From: Ruminococcus sp. CAG:254
GTDB taxonomy: Bacteria > Bacillota > Clostridia > Oscillospirales > Ruminococcaceae
Direction of reading: 5' to 3'
DNA length: 15,601 bases
Assembly: GCA_000433635.1 (NCBI GenBank)
Contig: HF997854.1
Coordinates: 1 to 15,601 of the forward strand
Below are positions 1-7,997 of the stretch, piece by piece (position 1 is the stretch's first letter; every line of letters begins with the position of its first letter). The position numbers and the translations under genes are program-made. The notes under the pieces are model-generated. The model saw only the letters and a list, made by a program, of their open reading frames with translations, was not told the DNA's origin and made no database searches.

Positions 1-50
1 GAGCTGAGCCAGCTCGACCGCAGTTCGCCTACGGCGTGAAAAAAATTGCG
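1..50. other. Unassigned left edge, GC-rich
   Basis: These bases lie beyond the stop codon of the nitroreductase gene. The first 38 are clearly richer in G and C than the rest of the window and contain two small inverted repeats: GAGCT/AGCTC at 1-5 and 11-15, and CGCC/GGCG at 26-29 and 33-36. Neither is followed by a T-run on either strand, so neither is a convincing terminator. One plus-strand frame is open from base 1 to a TGA at 37-39, so this could be the last dozen codons of a convergent gene, but too little is visible to decide. Confidence 0.3.
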
Positions 51-575
51 TTATTCTACAACGATAATTTGGTCGTTTCTTCTTGGCTTCTTTTCTGGCT
101 GTTCGCCCTTTGCATAGCCCAAAATGCAGCATCCAACACCGATTTCATCATCAGAAACGCCCCATTTTTGCAGCAATGCTCTGCCCTCCGGCAATTCACT
201 CATTTCCTTTGCCCGATGAATCCAGCAAGCACCCAATCCCAATGCATGTGCTTCCAACAGCATATTGCCAATGGCAAGGCTGCCATCTTCTACATAAGTA
301 TGCACATTCCGGTCAGCCAACACCCAAATGACAACGGGTGCTCCATAAAATGGGTCGCTGGTTGTGCCCATAATATCAGCGTTCATCTTGGAAAGTTCAT
401 CCCGAATCTCCCGATTCTTGACAACAACAAACTTCGTTGCCATCCGACCTCTGCCGTTTGCAGCATACTGTCCAGCCTTTAACACTTTCTCAATATCCGC
501 ATCGGATACCATTTGGTCGGTATAACTCCGAACGCTCTTTCTGCTCATCATTGCTTCTAACATCGTCTGTTCCAT
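51..575 (-). CDS. Nitroreductase family flavoprotein
   Basis: This 174-residue protein looks like a small FMN-dependent nitroreductase, a cytoplasmic enzyme that uses NAD(P)H to reduce nitro groups, quinones or similar acceptors; the natural substrate cannot be read from sequence. Family hallmarks are the N-terminal SRKSVRSY segment (about residues 11-18, FMN phosphate contact), FYGAPVVI near residues 76-83, the DGSLAIGNMLL helix near 97-107 followed by LGLGACWI, and a C-terminal LGYAKGE...KKPRR stretch. The length fits the short single-domain subgroup, which acts as a homodimer. The ATG at 575 is preceded at good spacing by AGGAGG, so the start is secure. The gene follows the beta-CASP gene in the same direction with 88 bp between them, including a hairpin. 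I see no promoter of its own, so it may depend on read-through. Confidence 0.88.
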   Translation of the reverse strand: MEQTMLEAMMSRKSVRSYTDQMVSDADIEKVLKAGQYAANGRGRMATKFVVVKNREIRDELSKMNADIMGTTSDPFYGAPVVIWVLADRNVHTYVEDGSLAIGNMLLEAHALGLGACWIHRAKEMSELPEGRALLQKWGVSDDEIGVGCCILGYAKGEQPEKKPRRNDQIIVVE

Positions 576-607
576 GGTATTTGTCCTCCTATTTTCTTAT
601 CAAATCA

Positions 608-637
608 ACAACACCGCACAAAAATATGCGGTGTTGT
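608..637 (-). terminator. Hairpin terminator or attenuator after the beta-CASP gene
   Basis: An 11-bp perfect stem (608-618 with 627-637, core CACCGCA/TGCGGTG) has an 8-base loop. It lies 26 bases beyond the stop of the minus-strand beta-CASP gene. The T-tract on the minus strand is imperfect (TTGATTTGAT), so termination may be partial. That would let some transcripts continue into the nitroreductase gene, which shows no promoter of its own. Confidence 0.6.
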
Positions 638-663
638 GTGTATCAAAATTCAATTACAGCCCG

Positions 664-2253
664 TTACTGTTCCCACTTGTTGCACAGCTGGGTCAGCTGG
701 TCTGCCATCTTTGCCAATTCCTTGTTGGAGTAGCCTCGTGCATTCTGAATATAAGCAGTGACACGATCCAATGCAATTTGCAGGCGGTCATAGGTTGCAG
801 ATGCCTTTACAGACTTCGGCTTTTCCAGATAAACCGGCTCTGCTTCATGCAAGAACTGCCCACTTGCCACATCAAATTCTGTTCCGCTATAGGGTGCATA
901 GGCAGAAATACCCTGCTCATTCAGCAATTCCGTGAATGTATCTGCAGCGGTTGTTTCTCCGTGAATGACAAAGACCTTTTTCACCTGCTGTACGTGCTGA
1001 ATCCAAAGTTCCAGCCCTTTCTGGTCAGCATGGCCACTCATACCCTGCAACTGTCGAATCTGTGCGGCAACTTTTACCGATTCGCCGAACAGTGTCACAT
1101 AGTTTGCACCCTCCAGCAATCGCCGTCCCAATGTGCCGACAGCCTGATAGCCGACAAACAAAATCGTATTTTCCGGCTTCCAGAGGTTGTGCTTCAAGTG
1201 ATGCTTAATCCGTCCTGCTTCACACATACCGCTCGCAGAAATCACAATCTTGCTGCGAGTGTCTGCATTGATTGCCATAGAGGCTTCACTGGTGACCGCC
1301 GTCCGCAACCCAGATACCCCGATGGGATTTTCTCCACGCTGCACATAGGCAAGGGCTTCTTCATCAAAGCAGCTCTCCTTATTTCGCTGAAAGATTTCTG
1401 TCGCCTCAATGGCAAGCGGACTATCTACATAAATCGGAACATCCTGATACTTCCCAAGCAAATTCTGGTCTTTGATTTGCTTTAAAAAGTACAGCAGTTC
1501 CTGCGTTCTACCCACGGCAAACGATGGAATAATAACGCTTCCGCCCCGCTGGAAGGTTTCCAGCAGAATTTGCACGAAATCCTGAATATAATTCTTTGGC
1601 TTTTCATGCAGGCGATTGCCATAGGTGGATTCCATGATGACATAATCCGCAGTATCGGCATACTGTGGATCACGAATCAACGGCTGATGGAAGTTCCCGA
1701 TATCGCCAGAGAAGAGCAGCTTTTTACTGATACCGTTTTCCTCCAGCCAAATTTCAATACTGGACGATCCGAGCAGATGTCCAGCATCCAAAAACCGGAT
1801 CGTAATGCCATCTGCAATGGAAATTTTCTCTCCATAAGGATGCGGAACGAAGTGTTCCAGCGACCCTAACGCTTCCTGCATGGTGTAAAGCGGTGTATAG
1901 ATATCGCCACCGCTGCGTTTTGCCTTTCGATTTCGCCACTCTGCTTCAAATTCCTGAATGTGGGCACTATCTCGCAGCATAATCTGGCAAAGTGAAACGG
2001 TTGCCTGTGTGGCATGAATTTCCCCACGGAATCCGCCTGCATACAACAGCGGCAGCAAGCCAGAGTGGTCAATGTGGGCATGGGTCAAGAATACATAGTC
2101 AATTTCCGATGGAGCACAGGGAACACGGATGTTCTCATAGACATCTCTTCCCTGCTCCATGCCATAGTCAATCAAGATGCGTTTTCCACACGCCTCCAGA
2201 TAGGTACAGCTGCCGGTGACTTCATGGGTCGCACCAATAAACAACAGTTTCAT
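664..2253 (-). CDS. Beta-CASP metallo-beta-lactamase-fold hydrolase (CPSF/YSH1-like)
   Basis: This 529-residue protein is a metallo-beta-lactamase-fold enzyme with a beta-CASP insertion and a C-terminal RMMBL segment, the architecture of RNA-processing nucleases related to CPSF73/Ysh1. The metal-binding motif HAHIDHSG carries His58, His60, Asp62 and His63. His159 (DAGHLLGS) and Asp184 (FSGDIG) complete the first half of the site. Beta-CASP landmarks are MESTYGNR near 207-214, SFAVGRTQE near 244-252, SASGMCEAGRIKHHL near 339-353 and SGHAD near 406-410 (His408), followed by VIHGE near 429-433. About 60 C-terminal residues form a less conserved helical tail. There is no signal peptide, so it should be cytoplasmic. 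The start ATG has an AAAGGTG ribosome site. The gene begins 46 bp after the GtrA-family gene. RNase activity is a family inference; the substrate is unknown. Confidence 0.9.
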   Translation of the reverse strand: MKLLFIGATHEVTGSCTYLEACGKRILIDYGMEQGRDVYENIRVPCAPSEIDYVFLTHAHIDHSGLLPLLYAGGFRGEIHATQATVSLCQIMLRDSAHIQEFEAEWRNRKAKRSGGDIYTPLYTMQEALGSLEHFVPHPYGEKISIADGITIRFLDAGHLLGSSSIEIWLEENGISKKLLFSGDIGNFHQPLIRDPQYADTADYVIMESTYGNRLHEKPKNYIQDFVQILLETFQRGGSVIIPSFAVGRTQELLYFLKQIKDQNLLGKYQDVPIYVDSPLAIEATEIFQRNKESCFDEEALAYVQRGENPIGVSGLRTAVTSEASMAINADTRSKIVISASGMCEAGRIKHHLKHNLWKPENTILFVGYQAVGTLGRRLLEGANYVTLFGESVKVAAQIRQLQGMSGHADQKGLELWIQHVQQVKKVFVIHGETTAADTFTELLNEQGISAYAPYSGTEFDVASGQFLHEAEPVYLEKPKSVKASATYDRLQIALDRVTAYIQNARGYSNKELAKMADQLTQLCNKWEQ

Positions 2254-2299
2254 ATCGCTTCACACCTTTCTTTCCATCAATTTTGAAAAATATAGATTT

Positions 2300-2791
2300 T
2301 TATGCTTCTTTCTTGGTATACAGCAGGTACTTTCTTGCGAAGAAGTTCCAGAAGAATGCCACTGCTGTGGAAACTACCTTGCTCAAAATCTGATACAAGC
2401 TTGTCACATCTGCCAACGCCCAAGCAAATCCCTTTGTAATGCCGATGGTCAATAGCAATCCCACAACGCCAATCGCCGCAAACGAGAGAAACTCTAAAAA
2501 GCGGTTCTGCATTTTGGATTGCTTGAAAATCCAGAATGTACTAAGAAAATAGTTGACCAGCAATCCGGCAACGAATGACAAGCCATTGCAGAGAGCTGCA
2601 TAGCCAGAACCGGAAAAGGCCAGATAAAACAGCAGCGAGGACAATGCCCAGTCTACTACCGTTGCGAAACCGCCAACAAAACAATACCGGAAAAATTGGA
2701 TAAACGTATTTTCTGTATCACCGGAAAATAACTTTTTGAATTGATGCTGTTTTAAAATCTGCTTGACTTCTGTCAGATGTTCTGATTTCAT
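2300..2791 (-). CDS. GtrA-family membrane protein
   Basis: This 163-residue polytopic protein fits the GtrA family, small four-helix membrane proteins thought to help move or use polyprenyl-linked sugars for glycosylation of cell-surface polymers. The predicted helices lie at about 33-58, 64-88, 99-124 and 131-152. Typical features are the F-x-RYCFVGG entry to helix 1, VVDWAL inside it, the Asn in LLVNYFLSTFWIF of helix 2, and the C-terminal WNFFARKYLLY. The start is supported by an AGAAGGGA ribosome site. It lies 48 bp downstream of the GH9-CBM3-dockerin gene and 46 bp upstream of the beta-CASP gene, all on the same strand, with no clear terminator or promoter in between. Co-transcription with the cellulase is therefore possible. 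Which sugar lipid it handles, if any, cannot be told. Confidence 0.88.
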   Translation of the reverse strand: MKSEHLTEVKQILKQHQFKKLFSGDTENTFIQFFRYCFVGGFATVVDWALSSLLFYLAFSGSGYAALCNGLSFVAGLLVNYFLSTFWIFKQSKMQNRFLEFLSFAAIGVVGLLLTIGITKGFAWALADVTSLYQILSKVVSTAVAFFWNFFARKYLLYTKKEA

Positions 2792-2839
2792 GTTGAATAA
2801 TTCCCTTCTTTTTTGCGATGAATTGCAAAATTCGAAATC

Positions 2840-5443
2840 TTACAATTCTTTAGATGGCACATCGTTGATTTTTCCAATGACAAACCGCATCAAAATGGTT
2901 GCATCTTTATCATCAAGAATGCCATCATCATAGCAATCTGCACATTTTCCGGCAGATTCTGACAATGTAATGACATTTGCCAATGCCTTATTCATAACAA
3001 TTGCATCCGCCAAATCGACAACGCCATCCTGATTCACATCTCCATAATAAATTTCAGCACCTGCTTCTGTTGTCGCTGTGGTTGTGGATTCTGTAGTAGT
3101 TGCTTCTGTCAGAGATGTTGTAGTAGCTGGCTTGGATTCTGTAGTGGTAATTTCTGTTGCAGAAGTTGTAGAAACTTCAGATTCTGTGGTTGTTGCATTT
3201 GTTACAGTCGTGGTTGTGGTTGTGGTAGTGGTAGCTGTTGTTGTGGATGTTGTTGTTTCTACTGGTTTTGGTGTGCTGCCGTTCGGCTCTGTACCGCCAA
3301 CCAGTTCACCGCCAGCGTAAACACAAATATAATCACTCTTGACTTCATTGCCATCGCCGAACATTTCCGAATCGGTCAATACTGGCAAATTCTGATAGCT
3401 CCAGTCGTTGGAGGCATCCCACTGGTCGCCATAGTACAAGCCAACGGAGCACTGATATTTCTTGTTGGAATTTGCAATGGTATAGCCATCCCATGCCACT
3501 TCAAAATAATAGATATTCGGGTCATAGGATGCATCATACTGGAACGGCCCAGAAATTACGCCGTCTGCTGGTGCTGCTTCCGTTGCAGCCTGGTCATACA
3601 ATTCTGTTGCTTGTACCAAACTTGGATTGGTCATTTCCTTTGTATTGAAGAAATAACGAACCGTAACATCTGTTCTCGGCGTAATGGAATCGGTCATGAC
3701 TTTCATAGAAATCTTTGTTGTTCCTGCTCCGCCTGCACACGGGTTATTGACTGCAAATGCTTCAACCCAGTAGTTATTGCCGCCGCCTTCTTCTCCGTTG
3801 TTTTCTTCCTTCGGTGGGAAATCTGGCGTTACCTGCATGGAGTCATCGCCGAAATATGCATACAATCCCGCACTTGCACCGACAAAGGCTGCGTTATAGT
3901 CAATCGTTACTTCGTTATAAATCCAGTCTGCGGTAATATCATTGTGCTTGTCGGAGGCATCCGGCCCACCAACCAATGCACCATACAAAACATGACGCTG
4001 CTCTCTGGTATCTTCTGCTCTGGTTAAGCCGGAAGCTGCACGGTGATGCGGATACTTTGCAGCATTCTCGCTATATCCGACAATATAAGCCCGATTCATC
4101 GGATTGTTGCCCATCAGATATTGCATCTGTTCTTTTGCCCATTCGCTGTATTCGGATGGTTTTCCATTGTTGTTGTACTTGTCATAAACCAGTGCACACA
4201 GCTGTGCAGCAGTATTATATCGGGCAGAGCCCCAGGTATTCAGCCAGAAATAGCCTGCCGGTGTAATCGTTCCGACACCGCCTGTCATATAAGTGGTGAT
4301 TGCCTTTGCAACGGATGCCCAGCAATCCATTTCTTCATAGGGCGATTTTTCAGCAGCTTCCTTGTACTTTTCAATAAACTGCGGATAAACGTGCTCGCCT
4401 TCCTTGGCAGGCTTGTCCTCTGAAATTTCGCCTAAAATACACTGCACACCGTTCCACATATCATTCCAGCAATATACATAGCACGGTGCTGCATAGTAGT
4501 CATAATACGGGTAAATTTCCTGCAAATAGCTTTCATCGCCGGTGATTTTAAACAGCCATGCTGCTGCCCAGCAGTAATCATCTTCCCACTTGGCAGAATT
4601 ATAATAGGACTTTGGCCCATCTGCATTGTCACTCAGCTGCTTTTCATGGCTCTTTGCGAACTGGAACAGTGCTTTTGCATAGTCCAAAGACTGTGCTGCA
4701 TAGTCTGGGTCAGTATCCTTAAAGTTCAAATAGTTGATTGCCAGCGAAGCAGCTGCTGAGGCAACATAATCGGTTTGCGGTTTGTCGCCTGTCAGGAAAA
4801 AGGCAGGTCTTGCCATGGTATCTACTTCCGGAGAGTTCCAATAAGCGTGGTCAATATCGCCATCACCCACCTGATAACAATGTGCAACGACTTCGCCATT
4901 TTCATCTCGGAACGTGCACTTCATCAGATAATCGTTAAAATACCGCAAAATTGTTTCAATGTGGTCATCCTGTCCTGTCTTTTTGTAGGAATCCCGAAAT
5001 TCATAATAGCCCCAGCCCAAAGTAGAAGCGGCATAGTTTTCCGGCATACCAAACTTTACATGGTCGCCAGCGTCATGGAATCCGCCGGAAACATCTACAT
5101 AGCCATCACCATCCGGATCAAGAATGTCCCGATGCTGGTCGATGAACGATTGCGACAAGTTCGTGCCGACTTTATCTTCTCCCATTGGCTGCAACGGCAC
5201 TTGTGCGTCATAGGTGTGACAGTTGCCACGCCACTGATAGCGGTTGTTTTCGGCAACTTCTGTTCCGCACATATTGCCATCATAGAAATAAATGGAATAC
5301 TGCAATGCTTTCGCATAATTATACTCCACTTCGTCCGCAGCAGATGCCTGCAATCCGGATGGAATGCTGACTGCTGTCTGCAACAATACTGCTCCCAACA
5401 ATCCTGCAAGCAGACGTTTTCCAACATGCTTTTTCTGTTTCAT
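2840..5443 (-). CDS. Cellulosomal GH9 endoglucanase with CBM3 and dockerin
   Basis: This secreted 867-residue enzyme should hydrolyse beta-1,4-glucan (cellulose) by an inverting mechanism. From the ATG at 5443 (AGAAAGGA ribosome site) the order is: signal peptide (1 to about 35, ending ASA-A), GH9 catalytic domain (about 40-535), CBM3-like module (about 556-716), Thr/Ser/Glu linker (about 717-796) and type I-like dockerin (about 799-862). GH9 marks are GGFHDAGDHVKFG with Asp124 and Asp127, PHHRAA near 465-470, and NEVTIDYNAAF with the likely acid Glu511. The CBM3 module has the WDASNDWSYQ and SDYICVYAGGELV pattern of the CBM3c type that accompanies processive GH9 enzymes. The first dockerin calcium loop is canonical (Asp802, Asn804, Asp806, Asp810, Asp813). 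The second is degenerate, with Tyr838 at a ligand position. A calcium-loop-like insert precedes the catalytic Asp pair. An upstream in-frame ATG lacks a ribosome site and was rejected. Confidence 0.95.
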   Translation of the reverse strand: MKQKKHVGKRLLAGLLGAVLLQTAVSIPSGLQASAADEVEYNYAKALQYSIYFYDGNMCGTEVAENNRYQWRGNCHTYDAQVPLQPMGEDKVGTNLSQSFIDQHRDILDPDGDGYVDVSGGFHDAGDHVKFGMPENYAASTLGWGYYEFRDSYKKTGQDDHIETILRYFNDYLMKCTFRDENGEVVAHCYQVGDGDIDHAYWNSPEVDTMARPAFFLTGDKPQTDYVASAAASLAINYLNFKDTDPDYAAQSLDYAKALFQFAKSHEKQLSDNADGPKSYYNSAKWEDDYCWAAAWLFKITGDESYLQEIYPYYDYYAAPCYVYCWNDMWNGVQCILGEISEDKPAKEGEHVYPQFIEKYKEAAEKSPYEEMDCWASVAKAITTYMTGGVGTITPAGYFWLNTWGSARYNTAAQLCALVYDKYNNNGKPSEYSEWAKEQMQYLMGNNPMNRAYIVGYSENAAKYPHHRAASGLTRAEDTREQRHVLYGALVGGPDASDKHNDITADWIYNEVTIDYNAAFVGASAGLYAYFGDDSMQVTPDFPPKEENNGEEGGGNNYWVEAFAVNNPCAGGAGTTKISMKVMTDSITPRTDVTVRYFFNTKEMTNPSLVQATELYDQAATEAAPADGVISGPFQYDASYDPNIYYFEVAWDGYTIANSNKKYQCSVGLYYGDQWDASNDWSYQNLPVLTDSEMFGDGNEVKSDYICVYAGGELVGGTEPNGSTPKPVETTTSTTTATTTTTTTTTVTNATTTESEVSTTSATEITTTESKPATTTSLTEATTTESTTTATTEAGAEIYYGDVNQDGVVDLADAIVMNKALANVITLSESAGKCADCYDDGILDDKDATILMRFVIGKINDVPSKEL
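3065..3259 (-). repeat. Thr-rich linker repeat of the GH9-CBM3 enzyme
   Basis: This low-complexity coding repeat encodes roughly residues 729-793, dominated by runs of Thr broken by Glu-Ser pairs (TTTES, TTSLTEATTTES). It connects the CBM3-like module to the dockerin and is expected to be flexible and a candidate for O-glycosylation. On the plus strand the same bases read as Val-rich frames, which are shadows. Confidence 0.85.
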
Positions 5444-5498
5444 TCTGATTTTCCTTTCTGTATCATTTGATCTCATAAAAAACGGATGAACTGCTTTT

Positions 5499-5527
5499 AT
5501 TATACAGCAACTTGCATCAAAAGTCAA
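5499..5527 (-). promoter_or_regulatory. Sigma-A promoter of the GH9-CBM3 gene
   Basis: On the minus strand TTGACT (5522-5527) and TATAAT (5499-5504) are separated by exactly 17 bp. Transcription should begin near 5492, giving a leader of about 50 bases before the ATG at 5443. The gene can therefore be transcribed independently of the LRR-dockerin gene upstream. Confidence 0.85.
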
Positions 5528-5620
5528 TTTATTTTTTGCAATTTTACCAGGATTCTAACCAAAAAATCTGGTTGGTGTATCCGTTTTTTTAGAAAAATCA
5601 GATTTTGTTCTATTTTTATT

Positions 5621-7831
5621 TTATAATTGTCCAGCTGCAGTCTTTGCATAAATAATTAAAATCTCAACAGCATCTGTCGTATCAATTCTTCCATTTCCAT
5701 CCATATCCACCCGTCTTTTTGCAGCTTCTTCTACATCAGGGTCTTCTGAATACAAATATGCTGCTTGTCCGGATGCCATTTTTGCATAATAGGTCAATAC
5801 CCGAATCGCATCTACGATGGAAAGTCGTCCATCTAAATTCAAGTCACCTTTCAGTTCCGTTGTAACTTGCGTTGTCTGCCCTGTAACCGCTGTTGTCTGC
5901 GTTGTTACACCTGTCGTTACAGTGGTAGCCGTTCCGCCGTGCTGATGGGTTGTGGTGGTCGTTGTTGTGACAAACTGCGGTGTTGTTGTTGAAACAATGC
6001 TGGTTTCTGGTCGATTTGTGGTTGCAGCGATTGTTGTTGTGGTGACAACTGCCGTTGTTTCTGCTTTTGTCGCTGTTGCTTGACTTGTTTCTAATTTGCT
6101 TGTCGTTTCAAGTGCTGCTGTTGTAACGGCTGCTGTTGTCTGATTGCTTGCTGTTGTTTCGGTTTTGGTTTTAGTTGTTGTAGTAACATTCGCAGAAACA
6201 GCTGTGGTTGTGGTCGTAATCACATCATCCAATGAAAGTGAATCGAATCCATTCAAAGCTGCATAGTATGCACCAGCTGTATATTTATAAAAGCAGATAA
6301 AAAAGCCTTTTACCATAGAATACGTACCTGCTTCCGCAGAATCTGTTTGATAGCCAAATGCATAGTCTTCAATTGTTGTAATTGTTTTCGGCAAAATAAT
6401 GCTTTTCAAAGACGGACAATCCAAAAATGCACCCGTCTGCACTTCCTGCACGCCATCGCCGAATACAACTGCTTCCAACTGGTCACAAGACTGAAATGCA
6501 TATGCCGAAATAACAGATGCACCGTTTAACATCACTTCTTTCAAAGAATTGGCATCATAACAAGCATACGGCTCTATCGTTTCAACTGTTTCCGGAACGG
6601 TCAAAAATTGCAGCTGCATGACATCTTGAAATGCATAGCTATCAATGGTCTTTACTGTTTCCGGAATGGTATAATCGGATTGTGAACTGCACGGCGGATA
6701 GTAAACCAATGTTGCTTGGTCAGCTGTCATCAAGACCCCATCAACTGCCGTATAATATGGATTTTCTGCTGCAACTGTCACTTCCGACAACGAAATACAG
6801 CCCGAAAATGCATTGGCTGAGAGTTCTGAAACAGCTGCCGGAAAGTGCATTCTCTGCAAGGAACTGCAATTTTCAAACGCATTGGATTTGATACTTTCTA
6901 AAGTATCTGGCAGCTGCACTTCCTGCAAAGCCGTACAATTTTTAAAAGCAGCAACAGAAATATTCGTCAATCCTTCTGATAATGTCACTCGCTGCAAGGC
7001 AATGCAGTCTGCAAAGGCAGAATCCGGCAAAGTCTGCACCCCTGATGGAACGATCACTTCTGACAAAGACTGACAGTTGGAAAATGCCATCATGCCGATT
7101 CGACGCAGATTCTCCGGCAATATCATTCGCTGAATGGCGGTACAATTCATAAATGCACCATCTCCAATTGTCTGCAAGTCCTTTGGCAGTGTGATGTCAT
7201 ACAAGGCAGTACAATTAGAAAATGCCATTGCTCCAATTGAAAGAACCGATACTGGCAATTCAATTTTGGACAGAGAAGAACAATCTGCAAACGCTGCATC
7301 TGAAATTAAAAAAACCGTATTTGGAATATCAGTTACTTCTCCATAACGTCCGCTGGGGCAGCGAATCAAAACTTTTTCGCCCTTATCCAACAGCAGCCCA
7401 TTTTTAACACAATACACTGGATTTTCTTCGGCAACGGTGAAAACCTGCAAGTTCTCACAATCATGAAACGCTGTGCTGCCGATTTCAATCACACTGGCTG
7501 GAATCACAACTTCCACCAATTGATTTTGTTTGATAAATGCATCATCTTCCACTCGTGTGACAGGCAAGCCGTCAATCTCTGCAGGGATTTCTAAAGTGCC
7601 CTCAATCGTCCCTACATACCCGACAATCGTAACTTCATTTTCAGATACCTGATACTGAAACTGCTCCCATTCCTGCACTTGTCCCACGTTTTCTGTAGTC
7701 GCTGCGGTGGTGGTTTCCGGACTCCAGTCCTCTTCCAACGCTGCTGCACCATTCGGCACGAACAGCCAACCTTGCAGCAATACCAGCATGGATAATATAC
7801 AGGAAATTCCTTTTCTCAAAATTTTTTTCAT
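5621..7831 (-). CDS. Secreted BspA-type leucine-rich-repeat protein with dockerin
   Basis: This 736-residue protein has a signal peptide (1 to about 31), a BspA-type LRR domain (about 60-535), a long Thr-rich linker (about 539-658) and a C-terminal dockerin (about 661-736). The LRRs follow a period of about 23 residues with the pattern AFxxCxxLxxVxLPxxLxxI. Two islands of the ENPxYxxxxGxL type interrupt them, near 136-161 and 356-380. No catalytic motif is visible. Family knowledge suggests a role in binding to proteins, surfaces or substrate. The dockerin has two good calcium loops (Asp663, Asn665, Asp667, Ser671, Asp674; Asp709, Asp711, Asn713, Asp717, Asp720) but a long spacer between the repeats, unlike the GH9 dockerins. 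The start at 7831 has a GAAGGGAG ribosome site and fits a signal peptide; a 40-residue upstream extension was rejected. No clear terminator follows it. Confidence 0.93.
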   Translation of the reverse strand: MKKILRKGISCILSMLVLLQGWLFVPNGAAALEEDWSPETTTAATTENVGQVQEWEQFQYQVSENEVTIVGYVGTIEGTLEIPAEIDGLPVTRVEDDAFIKQNQLVEVVIPASVIEIGSTAFHDCENLQVFTVAEENPVYCVKNGLLLDKGEKVLIRCPSGRYGEVTDIPNTVFLISDAAFADCSSLSKIELPVSVLSIGAMAFSNCTALYDITLPKDLQTIGDGAFMNCTAIQRMILPENLRRIGMMAFSNCQSLSEVIVPSGVQTLPDSAFADCIALQRVTLSEGLTNISVAAFKNCTALQEVQLPDTLESIKSNAFENCSSLQRMHFPAAVSELSANAFSGCISLSEVTVAAENPYYTAVDGVLMTADQATLVYYPPCSSQSDYTIPETVKTIDSYAFQDVMQLQFLTVPETVETIEPYACYDANSLKEVMLNGASVISAYAFQSCDQLEAVVFGDGVQEVQTGAFLDCPSLKSIILPKTITTIEDYAFGYQTDSAEAGTYSMVKGFFICFYKYTAGAYYAALNGFDSLSLDDVITTTTTAVSANVTTTTKTKTETTASNQTTAAVTTAALETTSKLETSQATATKAETTAVVTTTTIAATTNRPETSIVSTTTPQFVTTTTTTTHQHGGTATTVTTGVTTQTTAVTGQTTQVTTELKGDLNLDGRLSIVDAIRVLTYYAKMASGQAAYLYSEDPDVEEAAKRRVDMDGNGRIDTTDAVEILIIYAKTAAGQL
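5858..6217 (-). repeat. Long Thr-rich linker of the LRR protein
   Basis: This stretch encodes about residues 539-658, a 120-residue linker rich in Thr with Ala, Val, Lys, Gln and occasional Glu (TTTTKTKTETT, VTTTTIAATT, TTQTTAVTGQTTQV). It is longer and less acidic than the GH9 linkers. It separates the LRR domain from the dockerin and is a plausible O-glycosylation region. Confidence 0.85.
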
Positions 7832-7871
7832 AAAGCTTTCTCCCTTCACAAAAAGCATCCCTTCTCTTTTT

Positions 7872-7900
7872 ATTATACAAGATAAATAGGAAAATGTAAA
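7872..7900 (-). promoter_or_regulatory. Sigma-A promoter of the LRR-dockerin gene
   Basis: The minus strand shows TTTACA (7895-7900), a 17-bp spacer and TATAAT (7872-7877). The predicted start near 7865 leaves a leader of about 35 bases before the ATG at 7831. It lies just downstream of the terminator of the preceding GH9 gene, so the LRR gene is its own transcription unit. Confidence 0.85.
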
Positions 7901-7926
7901 GAAAAAATTGTAAATGTTCCGCTCCG

Positions 7927-7970
7927 AAAAAACGAGAAACGTGCCCGACAATCATTGTCGAACACGTTTC
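7927..7970 (-). terminator. Rho-independent terminator of the GH9-dockerin gene
   Basis: A long hairpin pairs 7936-7943 with 7963-7970 and 7946-7951 with 7955-7960, with a two-base internal mismatch and a 3-base loop. On the minus strand six T residues (7927-7932) follow after a short TCG. It starts 27 bases beyond the stop codon at 7998 and should end the GH9-dockerin transcript. Confidence 0.88.
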
Positions 7971-7997
7971 GCTTAGAGGAAAAAATGAAAAAAGAAA

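Noticed and set aside
1..39. tRNA or C-terminal gene fragment at the left edge
   Set aside because: No acceptor stem, TpsiC arm or anticodon arm could be built, and a dozen open codons are too few to call a gene.
574..1485. Long plus-strand open frame opposite the beta-CASP gene
   Set aside because: It lacks a ribosome site and any recognisable motif, and it is fully antisense to a gene with clear catalytic motifs. It is a reading-frame shadow.
5444..5527. N-terminal extension of the GH9-CBM3 gene up to 5527
   Set aside because: It runs through the -10 and -35 boxes and has no ribosome site. The ATG at 5443 has one and starts a normal signal peptide.
5550..5582. Terminator of the LRR-dockerin gene
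   Set aside because: The hairpin (AACCA/TGGTT plus GGAT/ATCC) is interrupted, and its T-run lies on the plus-strand side, the wrong side for the minus-strand gene. An operator is possible but unsupported.
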